From positions 102,242 through 166,241 of the forward strand of contig NZ_JAFBID010000003.1 of NCBI RefSeq assembly GCF_016811235.1: a DNA stretch of 64,000 nt, written 5' to 3'. Source of the stretch: Microvirga arabica (GTDB lineage: Bacteria > Pseudomonadota > Alphaproteobacteria > Rhizobiales > Beijerinckiaceae). Positions 50,885 through 60,552 of this stretch are shown in pieces. Below the pieces are notes generated by a model. The model was given only the letters and a program-made list of their open reading frames with translations, was not told where the DNA came from and did no database searches. Every line of letters begins with the position of its first letter. The stretch's first letter is position 1. A program made the position numbers and the translations under genes.

Positions 50885-51009
50885 TTTCTAGTTCCCCAGT
50901 TGCTATTCGGGTTCGATAGAGTTGAGAGGCGCAGAAGCCGAAACGACATTGTTGGAGGTCGGAGTAATGCCAGCGCGCCCGTCGTTTCGGCTTCCTGTTT
51001 CTTGGACAG

Positions 51010-51495
51010 CTATGCGAAGTTGATTGGCTGCATACGAGAAAGGATATTTTCTAAGCTCAACTCCTCTTCATCCTCAGCGAGTTCCTCCCTGAGCTGATGT
51101 GCAAAACTACTGTCACAGGTGAGAAGAGAGCGGACTGGTCCCCACCAAACAATTGAGAAGGACCCACTGGACTTTTCATTTATCGCCTTCGCCGCAGCTA
51201 CGTAGTCAAGCGACCCATTCCGCACCCGGCCGACTATTGAATTCAAATGCTCGGGTATGCCGTCCAATTTTCGCTCGCCACCACCAGGATTATAGAAGCA
51301 AATTTCCTCTACGACGGCAGAAAGCATTGCCTCTTCACTTTGGAAGGCATGAGGCCAGAGTGTCGGATGGACCATCGCGGGAGATGAGTCATCGTCAATC
51401 ACCACTACATAGTCGGTCGGCTCGGGATTTCGCTCGCTAGCTTCCATCAACCTTGGAGCCTTTGAATGAATGTCATCCTCGTTATCGCTACTCAC
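51010..51495 (-). CDS. Acidic hypothetical protein of the defence operon (161 aa)
   Basis: DYVVVIDDDSSPAMVHPTLW, EEAMLSAVVEEICFYNPGG and FSIVWWGPVRSLLTCDSSFAHQ; very acidic ends. It begins 52 bases after the DUF499 stop on the same strand. No family recognised, and DNA mimicry or an adaptor role is only a guess. Confidence 0.55.
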   Translation of the reverse strand: MSSDNEDDIHSKAPRLMEASERNPEPTDYVVVIDDDSSPAMVHPTLWPHAFQSEEAMLSAVVEEICFYNPGGGERKLDGIPEHLNSIVGRVRNGSLDYVAAAKAINEKSSGSFSIVWWGPVRSLLTCDSSFAHQLREELAEDEEELSLENILSRMQPINFA

Positions 51496-51547
51496 AGGAC
51501 ACCCTCATATTGTTGTTAGGTTGATATTCTGCCTTCAAATTGGTTCC

Positions 51548-54500
51548 TCATAGTTCTTCCTGGACCTCAGTTCTTGTTGCTTGGATATTTTGAGCTCGAC
51601 CTTTAATGTCAGCAGTCAGACTCGAATTTGTACCGGCCAATAGCTCATATTTAAGGGTAAAGAGTTGGTGGTCGAGATCATCCTCATCCAACTTCGAAGC
51701 AAGCCAAATAAGGTGAGCACGAATTGCCTCACGCTTTACCTCATCCGTGATTGAACGGTTTGTGACTTCAACCCGATACCAAGAGTAGCTATCACTCTTG
51801 CCAGCACCGGCACTGGTAGCTCCCGATTTCGCATCTGGATTATCGCTACTCTGACTGCTGCTAGTCCCAGCGCCAGTGGACTTAGTCGTAGTATGTTCAC
51901 CGCTCTGCTGAGCACCACCGGCTCCAAGGCCCGCAGTATCCGAGTCTTGGAGCTCAGCGCGCTTTAACTGCTGTTGAATTGAGCTAATCGCGAGCTGCTT
52001 TGGGCTTTCGACTTGCAAGCGTAAACCGTCTGAACCAACGAGTTCCCATCCTCCTGTGCCAGGACCCGCATGCTCAGCAGGTTGCAATAGGTCGTAGAGC
52101 ACCTGTCGAATCTCATCGAGGGTAGGCACTAGTGGAAATCTCGGGTCTCTGTAAAAGGACGAGACAACATCTTTGAGTGTAAGATGCCGATCGAAGCTAT
52201 CCAGAAGCAGTGAAAGGAACACCTCTGACAGTCGCATTCTCTTACGGCGCTTCTCAGTCGTGTCGGTGTATTCACCCACGGCACGATTGGCGGAAACTAG
52301 GCCGCCCCATACATCATTGCCATTGAGAGACGAGAGCTTGTCATCATCGAAATGGGAGAACACCACCTCCAACTGATCACCCTTGCGCGTCAGATAGATG
52401 TAGTGCCGGTAAGCACCTCGAACCTTTTGTTTGAGTTTGGCCTCAGCTTCAGTGAGCTTGCGCTGCACCTCAGCCTTCTCATCATCCTCAACGGTGTGGC
52501 TCGCAACCAATCGCCATGTTAGAACATCTTGGGCTGCTTGGACGGCGTAACGGCGTTGATAGGTGTTTACCGCTGCAAGCACACAGCTCGCGGCATTGTC
52601 GACGAGTAGACCATCGTCACCTAAGCCAAACATCCGACGAATTTCATTGCGCGACTTACTGTCATCGCCATTCAGTAATGTCCACCATCGAGGGTCAAGC
52701 ACCACGAGGCGATTAGCCTGGCCATCTATACCACTTGCAACATCGCGAAGCACTTGCTTGTCGGTAGGCTCATGTACAAAGTGCACCTCCTCAAATTGCC
52801 CCTTGACGGTCAGTGCTTGTGCTGTCTCCCAGACTAAAGCTAGCTTGTCCTTCTCTGAGATTTGACTTTTCGCAGAATTAAAAAACATCCGCAGAGTCTG
52901 CTTGACTGTCAGCCAGTAACGCTCCGCAGAGTTTGCTGGCTTATTTACCTCAAGGGCACCTAAACCATCTTCACCAGTGAGAGTCGAAAATACCTCCTCG
53001 ACAGCTGAGAAGGTTTTTGTGGGATCGTTGGTGGGCAGCATCAGAGCTGCCATAAGCTCTGCCTTAGTTGCGCCTCGGCGGCCCTGCCCTCGCCCAACAA
53101 GACTGTAGTTAAACAGGGCGGTAGCCATCCGCACTGCTGGGTTAGGCTGATCCGTAGCAAGTTTAGCATCAGCTAGCTTACGGTCGAGCTCAACAGCTCG
53201 GCCACTAGTGGCATCAGCAGAGGTGATATCGGTAGTAGCGACTGCGCGATAGCCTTGAATTGCTCGGTCGTTGCCCAACAGCAAGCCTGAGTTCAGCAGA
53301 GCATCGAGGCAACGCGCTTGCGGCACCTTGCCAGTTCCTCTGAGCCCTCCCAACGGCAAATCTCCGACGCCAATCAACGGAGGGGTCCACTCTCCCGCCT
53401 GTGCTGCACGGGTCCAGTGAAGTGCAGCTAGAGCAAATATCGCAACGGTCGACCGAACTCGCTGAAAGCCTTGCGCCTTGCCCCATTCGTTCTGGACCAA
53501 GTCCATCAGATCGGGGTGAAATGGATAGTTTTCTGCAATTCTATGACCGAGTGCAGCTGTGCCTTTACCTGGACCGAGGCGGGTGAGCACTTTCTCATCC
53601 CAGGCAGCTTCATTTTCGACAGTAGCCAAAAAGCCCTCGGTCAGCTGGGTTATAGGCAGACTCGCACTGTTTTGCTCGAAAATTCTCCGCCTTATGATTG
53701 CAGCAAAATCTCCAGTCTCGGTAACTGCTACAGTAGTACCATTGCGATTTAGGCGCCGAGTTATGTACTCGCGGAAGCTCTCTGCGAGTGGCGTGTAGCC
53801 CTCTGGGTCCAACTCGGAGCGTATCATCACTACGACGAACGCGACGTTTGGGACATCATCACAGGCATCCATCAAGGCGTTCAGGAAAGCCTGCTCTCCC
53901 GGCATCGTATCAACGACGCCCGCATTCGAGAGCTCCATAGCATAATCCATGAGCTCATCCAGAAGGATCAGCACAGGCTGCTTCCGAGACGCTAAAGCCT
54001 TTTGCAACGTCGCCTTGTTGGCGCCCATAGCAACATAGGTGTCATACTGAGCGCGATCACCCTTCAAAAGGGCCCAGAGGAATCGCTCGAAGAGATTTAC
54101 CGCAGGCCCAAATAGCTCAGTAGCTTTGCCAGGTGAGAAGTGGTCCGCAGTCAACGTCACCACGTGAGCACCAGTAATGTCAATTTTCGCGCCACCAGCC
54201 TGAGCTTCGGCCAATACCTCTTTACCTAACTCACTGGCAAAGAATCCAACCGGGTTAGCGGCCATGTGATACAGGCCGACTAGCGAGTGCGACTTACCAC
54301 CACCCATTCCTTGATCGAGATGATAAAGGGCAATGGTTTCTCCAGCGCCGGCCAACCGCCGCGCAATTCGGGAGAAGAACCCTACTAGATGCGGGGTCGG
54401 TTGAGTGATGTCTGAGTAGTATTCAACTGATCGGTAGGGCACCTCGACAGTTTGATACACTGCCTTGTGAAGGCTCATCTGAAGGTCGCCGATACCGCCA

Positions 54501-54562
54501 TCAGCCGCGACGACCTCAGGACGCAGTGGTAGTAACTCGGTCCAACTCTGAACATTGGTCAT
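51548..54562 (-). CDS. DUF499-family ATPase, defence-operon component (1004 aa)
   Basis: Starts MTNVQSWTELLPLRPE. Walker A LDQGMGGGKSHSLVGLYHM near residue 85, Walker B-like VLILLDELMDYAMEL (about residue 198), and an extended RecA-like core; then winged-helix-like segments and a Ser/Gly/Thr-rich low-complexity stretch (GAGGAQQSGEHTTTKSTG) near residue 880, then a C-terminal domain. DUF499 proteins accompany DUF1156 methylases and helicases in defence islands. It is 6 bases after the methylase. Confidence 0.85.
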   Translation of the reverse strand: MTNVQSWTELLPLRPEVVAADGGIGDLQMSLHKAVYQTVEVPYRSVEYYSDITQPTPHLVGFFSRIARRLAGAGETIALYHLDQGMGGGKSHSLVGLYHMAANPVGFFASELGKEVLAEAQAGGAKIDITGAHVVTLTADHFSPGKATELFGPAVNLFERFLWALLKGDRAQYDTYVAMGANKATLQKALASRKQPVLILLDELMDYAMELSNAGVVDTMPGEQAFLNALMDACDDVPNVAFVVVMIRSELDPEGYTPLAESFREYITRRLNRNGTTVAVTETGDFAAIIRRRIFEQNSASLPITQLTEGFLATVENEAAWDEKVLTRLGPGKGTAALGHRIAENYPFHPDLMDLVQNEWGKAQGFQRVRSTVAIFALAALHWTRAAQAGEWTPPLIGVGDLPLGGLRGTGKVPQARCLDALLNSGLLLGNDRAIQGYRAVATTDITSADATSGRAVELDRKLADAKLATDQPNPAVRMATALFNYSLVGRGQGRRGATKAELMAALMLPTNDPTKTFSAVEEVFSTLTGEDGLGALEVNKPANSAERYWLTVKQTLRMFFNSAKSQISEKDKLALVWETAQALTVKGQFEEVHFVHEPTDKQVLRDVASGIDGQANRLVVLDPRWWTLLNGDDSKSRNEIRRMFGLGDDGLLVDNAASCVLAAVNTYQRRYAVQAAQDVLTWRLVASHTVEDDEKAEVQRKLTEAEAKLKQKVRGAYRHYIYLTRKGDQLEVVFSHFDDDKLSSLNGNDVWGGLVSANRAVGEYTDTTEKRRKRMRLSEVFLSLLLDSFDRHLTLKDVVSSFYRDPRFPLVPTLDEIRQVLYDLLQPAEHAGPGTGGWELVGSDGLRLQVESPKQLAISSIQQQLKRAELQDSDTAGLGAGGAQQSGEHTTTKSTGAGTSSSQSSDNPDAKSGATSAGAGKSDSYSWYRVEVTNRSITDEVKREAIRAHLIWLASKLDEDDLDHQLFTLKYELLAGTNSSLTADIKGRAQNIQATRTEVQEEL

Positions 54563-54568
54563 TACGGT

Positions 54569-57295
54569 TTATGCCTCTAACTCGTCGAACAACGTGCGTT
54601 GAACTTTGGATTGGTGCACGCTTCCAATTAGGGTTGAGATAGTAGACGAAGTGCGCTTGATAGCCGCTAGTGCTTTGGCCACTTTGTCTGAAGCTGGTAG
54701 GTGACTTGCAAGGTCGCCGACAACTGCCCAAAGGTGCTGATCGCTTGCGTCGCGATCAGCCTGAGCGATTATGGTCGCGACGGCCTCAGTGCCGCCCTCG
54801 TCCCAAGCATGTGCCATCGCCCGCACAACCTCGAATACCGACGATCCAGGAGTTACTGGACTGGGCTCATCCAATCGAATGCGAAATCCCGCTTTTGACT
54901 CTGCTAGAATTCTATCCCTCAAATCCGAGAGTCGAAGTTCGTCGGCCTGTGCGAAGAAGCGGGCCTCCCCCTTCGGCACTTCCGCTCTACCTTTCGCGCG
55001 TAGCCAGAAAACGGCGAATCGGGTGACCACGTCAAAAGTCTCTAGCGGAAGCTGATCCACTCGAAGGCGCATTGCGTCGCGAACGGCACGCCTCGCAATC
55101 GTTAAATAGCGATCGAGATCAGCGTCAGTCCCATCGGGGTTAACCACCCTACTATAGCGGCCGTACACCTCCATTGCCGGGCCGTAAGACGCCATAAGTT
55201 GATCCTCAAGTGCTAATCCATCGGCGTCCCATTGGCGCACTCTCTCCGTAACAGCCTCTACCACCTCGCGATCAACTTCAGAGGCCATACCAAGCGGCCG
55301 TCGAGCAGGGGCGACTCGACAACCGATCGTCACAGTGACCTTTATCGATGCCACTCCGGTATTCGCTGACTCAGTGCGAGACGGCCATGCTGATGTCACA
55401 ACGAAACCGGCCGTTTGGAGAGCTCCCAACAAGCGCCTCCATGCATCGGGATCAGAGTGGCCGAAAACCACAACGAGATGCCCTTCTGCCTTGAGAACTC
55501 GTCGTGCCTCACTGAACGAGGCAGCGAGCATGCTCTCATAGAACTCTGTATCGTGCTTAATACGATTTGGCTCGTGCACACGACGAACAATGATCTCTTG
55601 GTTCTTATCTTGGAGGCCGTCTGGATGCTGGCTGCCGGGTCCAAACAAATCTGGTTCGGCACGATACAGGCATCGCTTCAGCCATACGTGCAAGAGGTCT
55701 GACGCATCGGCGTACTCGATCATATCATAGTAGGGAGGGTCCGTAATAATTGCGTCGACTGAACTGTCCCTTAGAGGCAGGGCAGTTGCTGAGGCACGTC
55801 GGAGCTTAACCGGCCGCCCTTTCGGCTCACGCAAAACTTTTGCTACTGCCTGTACGGCGGTCGTAGAAACTGATGACCAAGTACCAGCGCCCGCACCCGG
55901 CCCGGTTTCGAAATAGTCAAACTGGAAGTTGACGCTCGCCTCGTTGGTGAAAATATGGTCAACCTGAAGATTATTGTTCTTAGAGCCATCAGCACTCCCG
56001 TGTTGACGGAGGCGCGCACCACGGGTTGCGTGTTTCAGCCACCGGACAAGGACCGATGCAGCGAACGAGCTAAGAGCTGCCGCATAATCGCTTGAGAAGC
56101 CGGCCGCAATGAGCTCATCAAATATCGATGCAATAACAGAGGTAGCCTCGACAAACATCCGAGTTTGTCGATCACACATGAGCTCGCCGAATGTCCGATA
56201 GCCGTAACCACTTGCCATCACAGTGTGCACATTGCCTGGCGGAATTCGCTCGGTCGGAAAAGCTGAGTATGGACCGCTGTGATCTGCTCCCGGTTTGGTG
56301 CCTGTCGCTGCGGCACGTTCGTCTTGGGACGGCAAACGGAATATTCGTTTTCCCGTTTGGTCTGTGTCAGCAACAACGAGGAGAGAATCCTGATATTGAC
56401 CCGCTTCACCCTTGCCTTTCACCACCTCGAGCGGATGGACGAACCCACAAAACAAACAGCGTGCAGCCTTCCCTTTTTTCTTCCCACCATCAGCCTTCAG
56501 GCCAGACGAATATGTTGGCTGTTGAACAGGTGGACCGTCGATAACATCAACTCGCCATGTGTCTTTCTCGGGAATGAGCCACAATGATTGACCGAGATCA
56601 TTTGTCTTTTTGTATGGATGGCGCAGTGCAAGTGACCCAAGCAGGGGAAAGCGGCGCTTGCAACCATCGCACGGGATAGTGATCGCCCATAGATAGCCCC
56701 AAGGAAACTGGCCCAATTCATTCTGCGGATAGAAAGGCCTCACCCTTTCAGATATGCGGCGACCGACTTCGCTGAGGATGACCTCAATGTCACGGACAAG
56801 GCGATCCTTTCCGCCTACCTCCAAGTCCAATGAGCCAGAGATTGTTGAGTATGAGATTGGAAGATTTGGCTCTGCCGACCAATCTCGTGCAGGATAGTCA
56901 GCCAGGAGCCGACCTGCTAATGTAGCCACCGGAGAAAGGTCGACGCCGATCGCATCCGCTCCTGCTCGCGCTGCCTCGAGTGGAATCATGGCGCGGCCCG
57001 AAAACATATCCAATACGACAGGCCTCTTGCCTGAGTGGGCTGCCACCACCCGTTTAGCCAACTCTCCTATCGCCTGTTGATCACCGCTCCGCACCGCTAA
57101 ATCGATCAGTGGCTTCAGGGCATTATCGAACGGTAGGAGCGATGTTAGTGCGGCGGCTCGGGCCTGTGCGATTGGCCGCGAGGCAAACCACGTGAAGATC
57201 GCTTTTTCGACGCGACCCGATCCTTGAGGGGTACCGCAAGCCTCATCAACCGCGGCAACCGGGAACCATCGGTCAATCATCCGTGTATTAGTCAT
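54569..57295 (-). CDS. DUF1156 adenine-specific DNA methyltransferase with zinc ribbon (908 aa)
   Basis: Starts at ATG 57295 (MTNTRMIDRWFPVAAV), just past the helicase stop; the frame is open further but the DUF1156 N-terminus begins here. Motif I-like VLDMFSGRAMIPLEAARAG about residue 95, zinc ribbon CDGCKRRFPLLG and CLFCGFVHP, then the catalytic DPPYYD (about residue 530), an N6-adenine or N4-cytosine methylase motif, and LKAEGHLVVVFGHSDPDAW. It probably modifies host DNA to distinguish it from invaders. Confidence 0.87.
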   Translation of the reverse strand: MTNTRMIDRWFPVAAVDEACGTPQGSGRVEKAIFTWFASRPIAQARAAALTSLLPFDNALKPLIDLAVRSGDQQAIGELAKRVVAAHSGKRPVVLDMFSGRAMIPLEAARAGADAIGVDLSPVATLAGRLLADYPARDWSAEPNLPISYSTISGSLDLEVGGKDRLVRDIEVILSEVGRRISERVRPFYPQNELGQFPWGYLWAITIPCDGCKRRFPLLGSLALRHPYKKTNDLGQSLWLIPEKDTWRVDVIDGPPVQQPTYSSGLKADGGKKKGKAARCLFCGFVHPLEVVKGKGEAGQYQDSLLVVADTDQTGKRIFRLPSQDERAAATGTKPGADHSGPYSAFPTERIPPGNVHTVMASGYGYRTFGELMCDRQTRMFVEATSVIASIFDELIAAGFSSDYAAALSSFAASVLVRWLKHATRGARLRQHGSADGSKNNNLQVDHIFTNEASVNFQFDYFETGPGAGAGTWSSVSTTAVQAVAKVLREPKGRPVKLRRASATALPLRDSSVDAIITDPPYYDMIEYADASDLLHVWLKRCLYRAEPDLFGPGSQHPDGLQDKNQEIIVRRVHEPNRIKHDTEFYESMLAASFSEARRVLKAEGHLVVVFGHSDPDAWRRLLGALQTAGFVVTSAWPSRTESANTGVASIKVTVTIGCRVAPARRPLGMASEVDREVVEAVTERVRQWDADGLALEDQLMASYGPAMEVYGRYSRVVNPDGTDADLDRYLTIARRAVRDAMRLRVDQLPLETFDVVTRFAVFWLRAKGRAEVPKGEARFFAQADELRLSDLRDRILAESKAGFRIRLDEPSPVTPGSSVFEVVRAMAHAWDEGGTEAVATIIAQADRDASDQHLWAVVGDLASHLPASDKVAKALAAIKRTSSTISTLIGSVHQSKVQRTLFDELEA

Positions 57296-57300
57296 ATCAA

Positions 57301-60300
57301 TCACGCTGATGCTATGTGAGCTTTGAGCTGAGAAAGCTTGATCTGAATGCGCTGAATTTTTGCGGCGTTGCTCCCGAACAATTCGGCTGGACTTTTGGCT
57401 CTCACCCGCACTGTTGGATGCGACGCACAATCGTCGACTACATAAAGCCAATAGTCGTCACCGCGCTGGAGTGCCTGGGCCCACTCATTCTGCTCGAGCC
57501 AAACTGGGCCCATAGCACCTGTGAAGCCTTTGACCTCAATACACCGCTGATCTCCATTGTGGCGGTGTCGTGCGAGTAGGTCATAACCAACGCCGGCCGT
57601 CTGGCGATCATCAACCACGTAATCAAGTGCCTTGAGCTCGGCAATAACTGTCGCTACGGCAACTTTTTCTGCGTTCGGCTCGTAACCAAGCTCATTGAGC
57701 GTGACCCCCGCAGTGACTTCTGCCCATCCAATCAATCGAACTGCTGTCGCTTGAACATCTTCAAGTTCCGCAAGCTGCGACAAGCGATGGCTTTTGAGGG
57801 TCAGAAAGGCTGCTTGGCGATGCTGCCGTTCAGATTTCGGAAGCTCCGCAATTTCTGCAAGAAACCGGTCTTCGAGGTCGTTGAGCTGCAGACGAGCCTT
57901 CTCAACCCATCCAAGACGCTCCGCTTTCTGTCTATCGAGCTCACGCTTCAGCGCTGCCTTCGCCTCAGTCTCACCGTCGGTGAGCTGTGCCGGGGTGGGC
58001 TTACTCACAGCCGTCCCAGTCGCGGGACTAAGGCTCATCAGTGACTCCCAGGACACCTCGAACGCTCCTGCGCCGGACCAGCGCACGAGCAACGGTGCTG
58101 GGCGGGCGACCTGGCGTACGCCGTCGTGTACGCGCACCTCCGCTTCGTAGATGAGTAAGGTGTAGTCTGTGATTGAGCCTGTATCAACGAGTCGGGTGCC
58201 TCGCAACAACTCTGGCCGACCAACTTCAACAGCAAGTTGCACCAACTCTAGAAAGGCTTCCTCGGTAGGTCCGAGCACGACAACGTCGTCGAGATCAGCG
58301 GCACCGTCTGCACGTGCTTGTTGAAGGGAGCGGCCGTCAGCTGCGACGTAGCGGCTGCTGGCGGCACCGAGTGCCGCTGGGAGTGACTTTGAACTTTTTA
58401 CTCGGCGAATTCCTGACGCAGGGCCGGAGGTTAACGTCCAGCCCTGAGCTTGAGCAAGCGCCTCAAGGAATCCATTTACAATCACCGGGTTGATTGCTTC
58501 TAAGCGGTCAGAACGGAACCGAGCCTCAGCAGCTGCATGATCTACTCGGGCTCGCAGATGCTGATCTTCATTTACTAGCGCTTCACCAGCTTTCCTAAGT
58601 GCGGCCACGTCAGGCACGACGATCTCTACACCTGGTTGGGCTTGCGCTTTGGATAGCGCCCGCGCGAAATCGAATTCGGCCGATAGTCGAGCAACTGTTG
58701 CATCTAAAAGGTCAAATATCCGGCCGCCTAGGCTCTCCGCGGCGGCTTCGATATTGCTGAGCATAACCTCTTGGACCCGTCCTTCGCGGGTCTGAGGCGC
58801 AACTAAGTGATAGATATAGACGTCCCTCTTTTGTCCAATACGATGCAATCGCCCCATCCGCTGTTCAAGGCGAACCAGTGACCACGGTATGTCCCAGTCA
58901 ATCATGACATGGGCACTTTGGAGATTAATGCCTTCGCCGCCTGCATCCGTAGATACAAGCACTTGGAACTCTCGATTTAAGAATCGCCTTTGTAACTCGT
59001 GACGGGTCCGGTGATCGACTGCACCCTCTAAGGTTTCAACACTGTAGCCTGAATCAGAAAAGCGGGATGCGAGCCAACGCGCGGTATCACTAAATTCTGT
59101 AAAGAGGAGAAGCTGGCCATCACCAGGCCTTATCCCGTGGCGCTCCATCAGACGTTCGGCGATCACCCATTTCTCTGGGGTCCCACCGTCATCGATGGCA
59201 GCACGGAGCTGTGCCAGGAGGGTCTCGACAGCTTCAATTTCACCTAATTTGTCCCTAGTGGCAGCTCCTATAATTACGTCTTCCACCTGGGCGAGGCTTG
59301 CCGGGTCTTCGAATGCATCTGATAGCAAGCGGTCGCCTCGTAGCCCCTCAGCGAGCGTTTCCGGCACTTGCCCGAGGCCGCGCTTGGTTGCTGAACCCGA
59401 TAATGCTGCTAAGCGACGCTTCAACGTCGCCTCTGCGGCCGGGAGGCAAGAGGCAGCTCGCTTTCCGTAAATAGAAAGCGCTAGTGTCGAGTTCTCGCCG
59501 TACCAAGTTTGAGCGTAATTCATCACTGCCTGATAGGCATCAAGCTCCAGGTCACCCAACGACACTGTAACAGTTTCGGCGAAACGATCCGGAAAAAGAC
59601 GAGAGCCATCAAGGTTTCGCAATTCTTCCTTCATTCGTCGCAGGAACGACAAGCGGCTCGGCTTGAGCCGGCCAGTATATTGGTCTTCGTCTGGCTCCCA
59701 CGGGTACATCGCTGGGTCGAGAAGATTGCAGAGCCCTCGGAAGAAGTGCTCTTTACCCCGATGCGGCGTCGCGGTCAGCAAGAGCAAATGGTGAGTTCGG
59801 GCTGCGAGCTCCTGTGCTGCAGTCAAATAGCGTGACGTTGGCGTAAGGCGATGCGCCTCATCAAAGACTGCGAGTGACCAAGATGCCCTTGATCCGGCAG
59901 CCTTGCGCCGAACATCAAGGTTAAATGTGAAGAGATCGAGACTAGTCACCCAAACATCTACTCGGGGATCGAGGTCTTTAGGGTCCCTCGCTACTTCTGG
60001 GGTCAAGCGACTCGCACGTATTCCGAAAAAGTCCTCAAGTTCTTCCTGCCACTTTTGTACCAGATGAGCGGGCACAACAATCAATGATGGACCTGGAATA
60101 AGGCCACGACGACGCCCTTCGACCAGATACATCCCGGTCATGATCGTTTTGCCCGTTCCAGGCTCATCCGCCAAGAGAAAGCGAAGGCGGGGCTGAGGCA
60201 ACATATGATCAAAGACCGCCTCGTCTTGGTGCGCAAACGGCTTCAGTGATCTGGTGGCTAAGGCGGCCGAGCGGAGACGAGGCGACGCATACTGCATCCA

Positions 60301-60525
60301 ACGCCCCCACAAGCCAGCGAGTGCTTGGGTTGGCGCTCCCTGGCCATCGTTCTCCGGAACTCGGGCTTGGGCGAGCTGCGACCAAGTCATAGTGCGATCG
60401 GTTAGTGCGCCATCAGGCCGCCGTACAATTAGGTCTGCGGCGTCGTCGGTTACGTTAACCATCTCGACCGTAACGAGCTCACCGTCGATTCGTAGTTTGT
60501 CACCTCGTCTTGGAGCTTGAGTCAT
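57301..60525 (-). CDS. SNF2-type helicase with C-terminal DUF3883 nuclease domain (1074 aa)
   Basis: ATG 60525 is preferred over a GTG at 60552 because an AGGCGG site precedes it. Helicase motifs in order: Walker A LADEPGTGKTIMTG (about 130), DEAHRL, LLLTATPHRGKEHF, QLLLFTEFSDTARWL, STDAGGEGINLQSA and EQRMGRLHRIGQKRD. The last ~130 residues (GVGYDLLARHR, RCIEVKGFTG) are a PD-(D/E)xK-like DUF3883 domain. First gene of the operon, followed closely by the methylase. Confidence 0.88.
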   Translation of the reverse strand: MTQAPRRGDKLRIDGELVTVEMVNVTDDAADLIVRRPDGALTDRTMTWSQLAQARVPENDGQGAPTQALAGLWGRWMQYASPRLRSAALATRSLKPFAHQDEAVFDHMLPQPRLRFLLADEPGTGKTIMTGMYLVEGRRRGLIPGPSLIVVPAHLVQKWQEELEDFFGIRASRLTPEVARDPKDLDPRVDVWVTSLDLFTFNLDVRRKAAGSRASWSLAVFDEAHRLTPTSRYLTAAQELAARTHHLLLLTATPHRGKEHFFRGLCNLLDPAMYPWEPDEDQYTGRLKPSRLSFLRRMKEELRNLDGSRLFPDRFAETVTVSLGDLELDAYQAVMNYAQTWYGENSTLALSIYGKRAASCLPAAEATLKRRLAALSGSATKRGLGQVPETLAEGLRGDRLLSDAFEDPASLAQVEDVIIGAATRDKLGEIEAVETLLAQLRAAIDDGGTPEKWVIAERLMERHGIRPGDGQLLLFTEFSDTARWLASRFSDSGYSVETLEGAVDHRTRHELQRRFLNREFQVLVSTDAGGEGINLQSAHVMIDWDIPWSLVRLEQRMGRLHRIGQKRDVYIYHLVAPQTREGRVQEVMLSNIEAAAESLGGRIFDLLDATVARLSAEFDFARALSKAQAQPGVEIVVPDVAALRKAGEALVNEDQHLRARVDHAAAEARFRSDRLEAINPVIVNGFLEALAQAQGWTLTSGPASGIRRVKSSKSLPAALGAASSRYVAADGRSLQQARADGAADLDDVVVLGPTEEAFLELVQLAVEVGRPELLRGTRLVDTGSITDYTLLIYEAEVRVHDGVRQVARPAPLLVRWSGAGAFEVSWESLMSLSPATGTAVSKPTPAQLTDGETEAKAALKRELDRQKAERLGWVEKARLQLNDLEDRFLAEIAELPKSERQHRQAAFLTLKSHRLSQLAELEDVQATAVRLIGWAEVTAGVTLNELGYEPNAEKVAVATVIAELKALDYVVDDRQTAGVGYDLLARHRHNGDQRCIEVKGFTGAMGPVWLEQNEWAQALQRGDDYWLYVVDDCASHPTVRVRAKSPAELFGSNAAKIQRIQIKLSQLKAHIASA

Positions 60526-60552
60526 AGCGCACCGCCTGGACAATTGCTCCAC

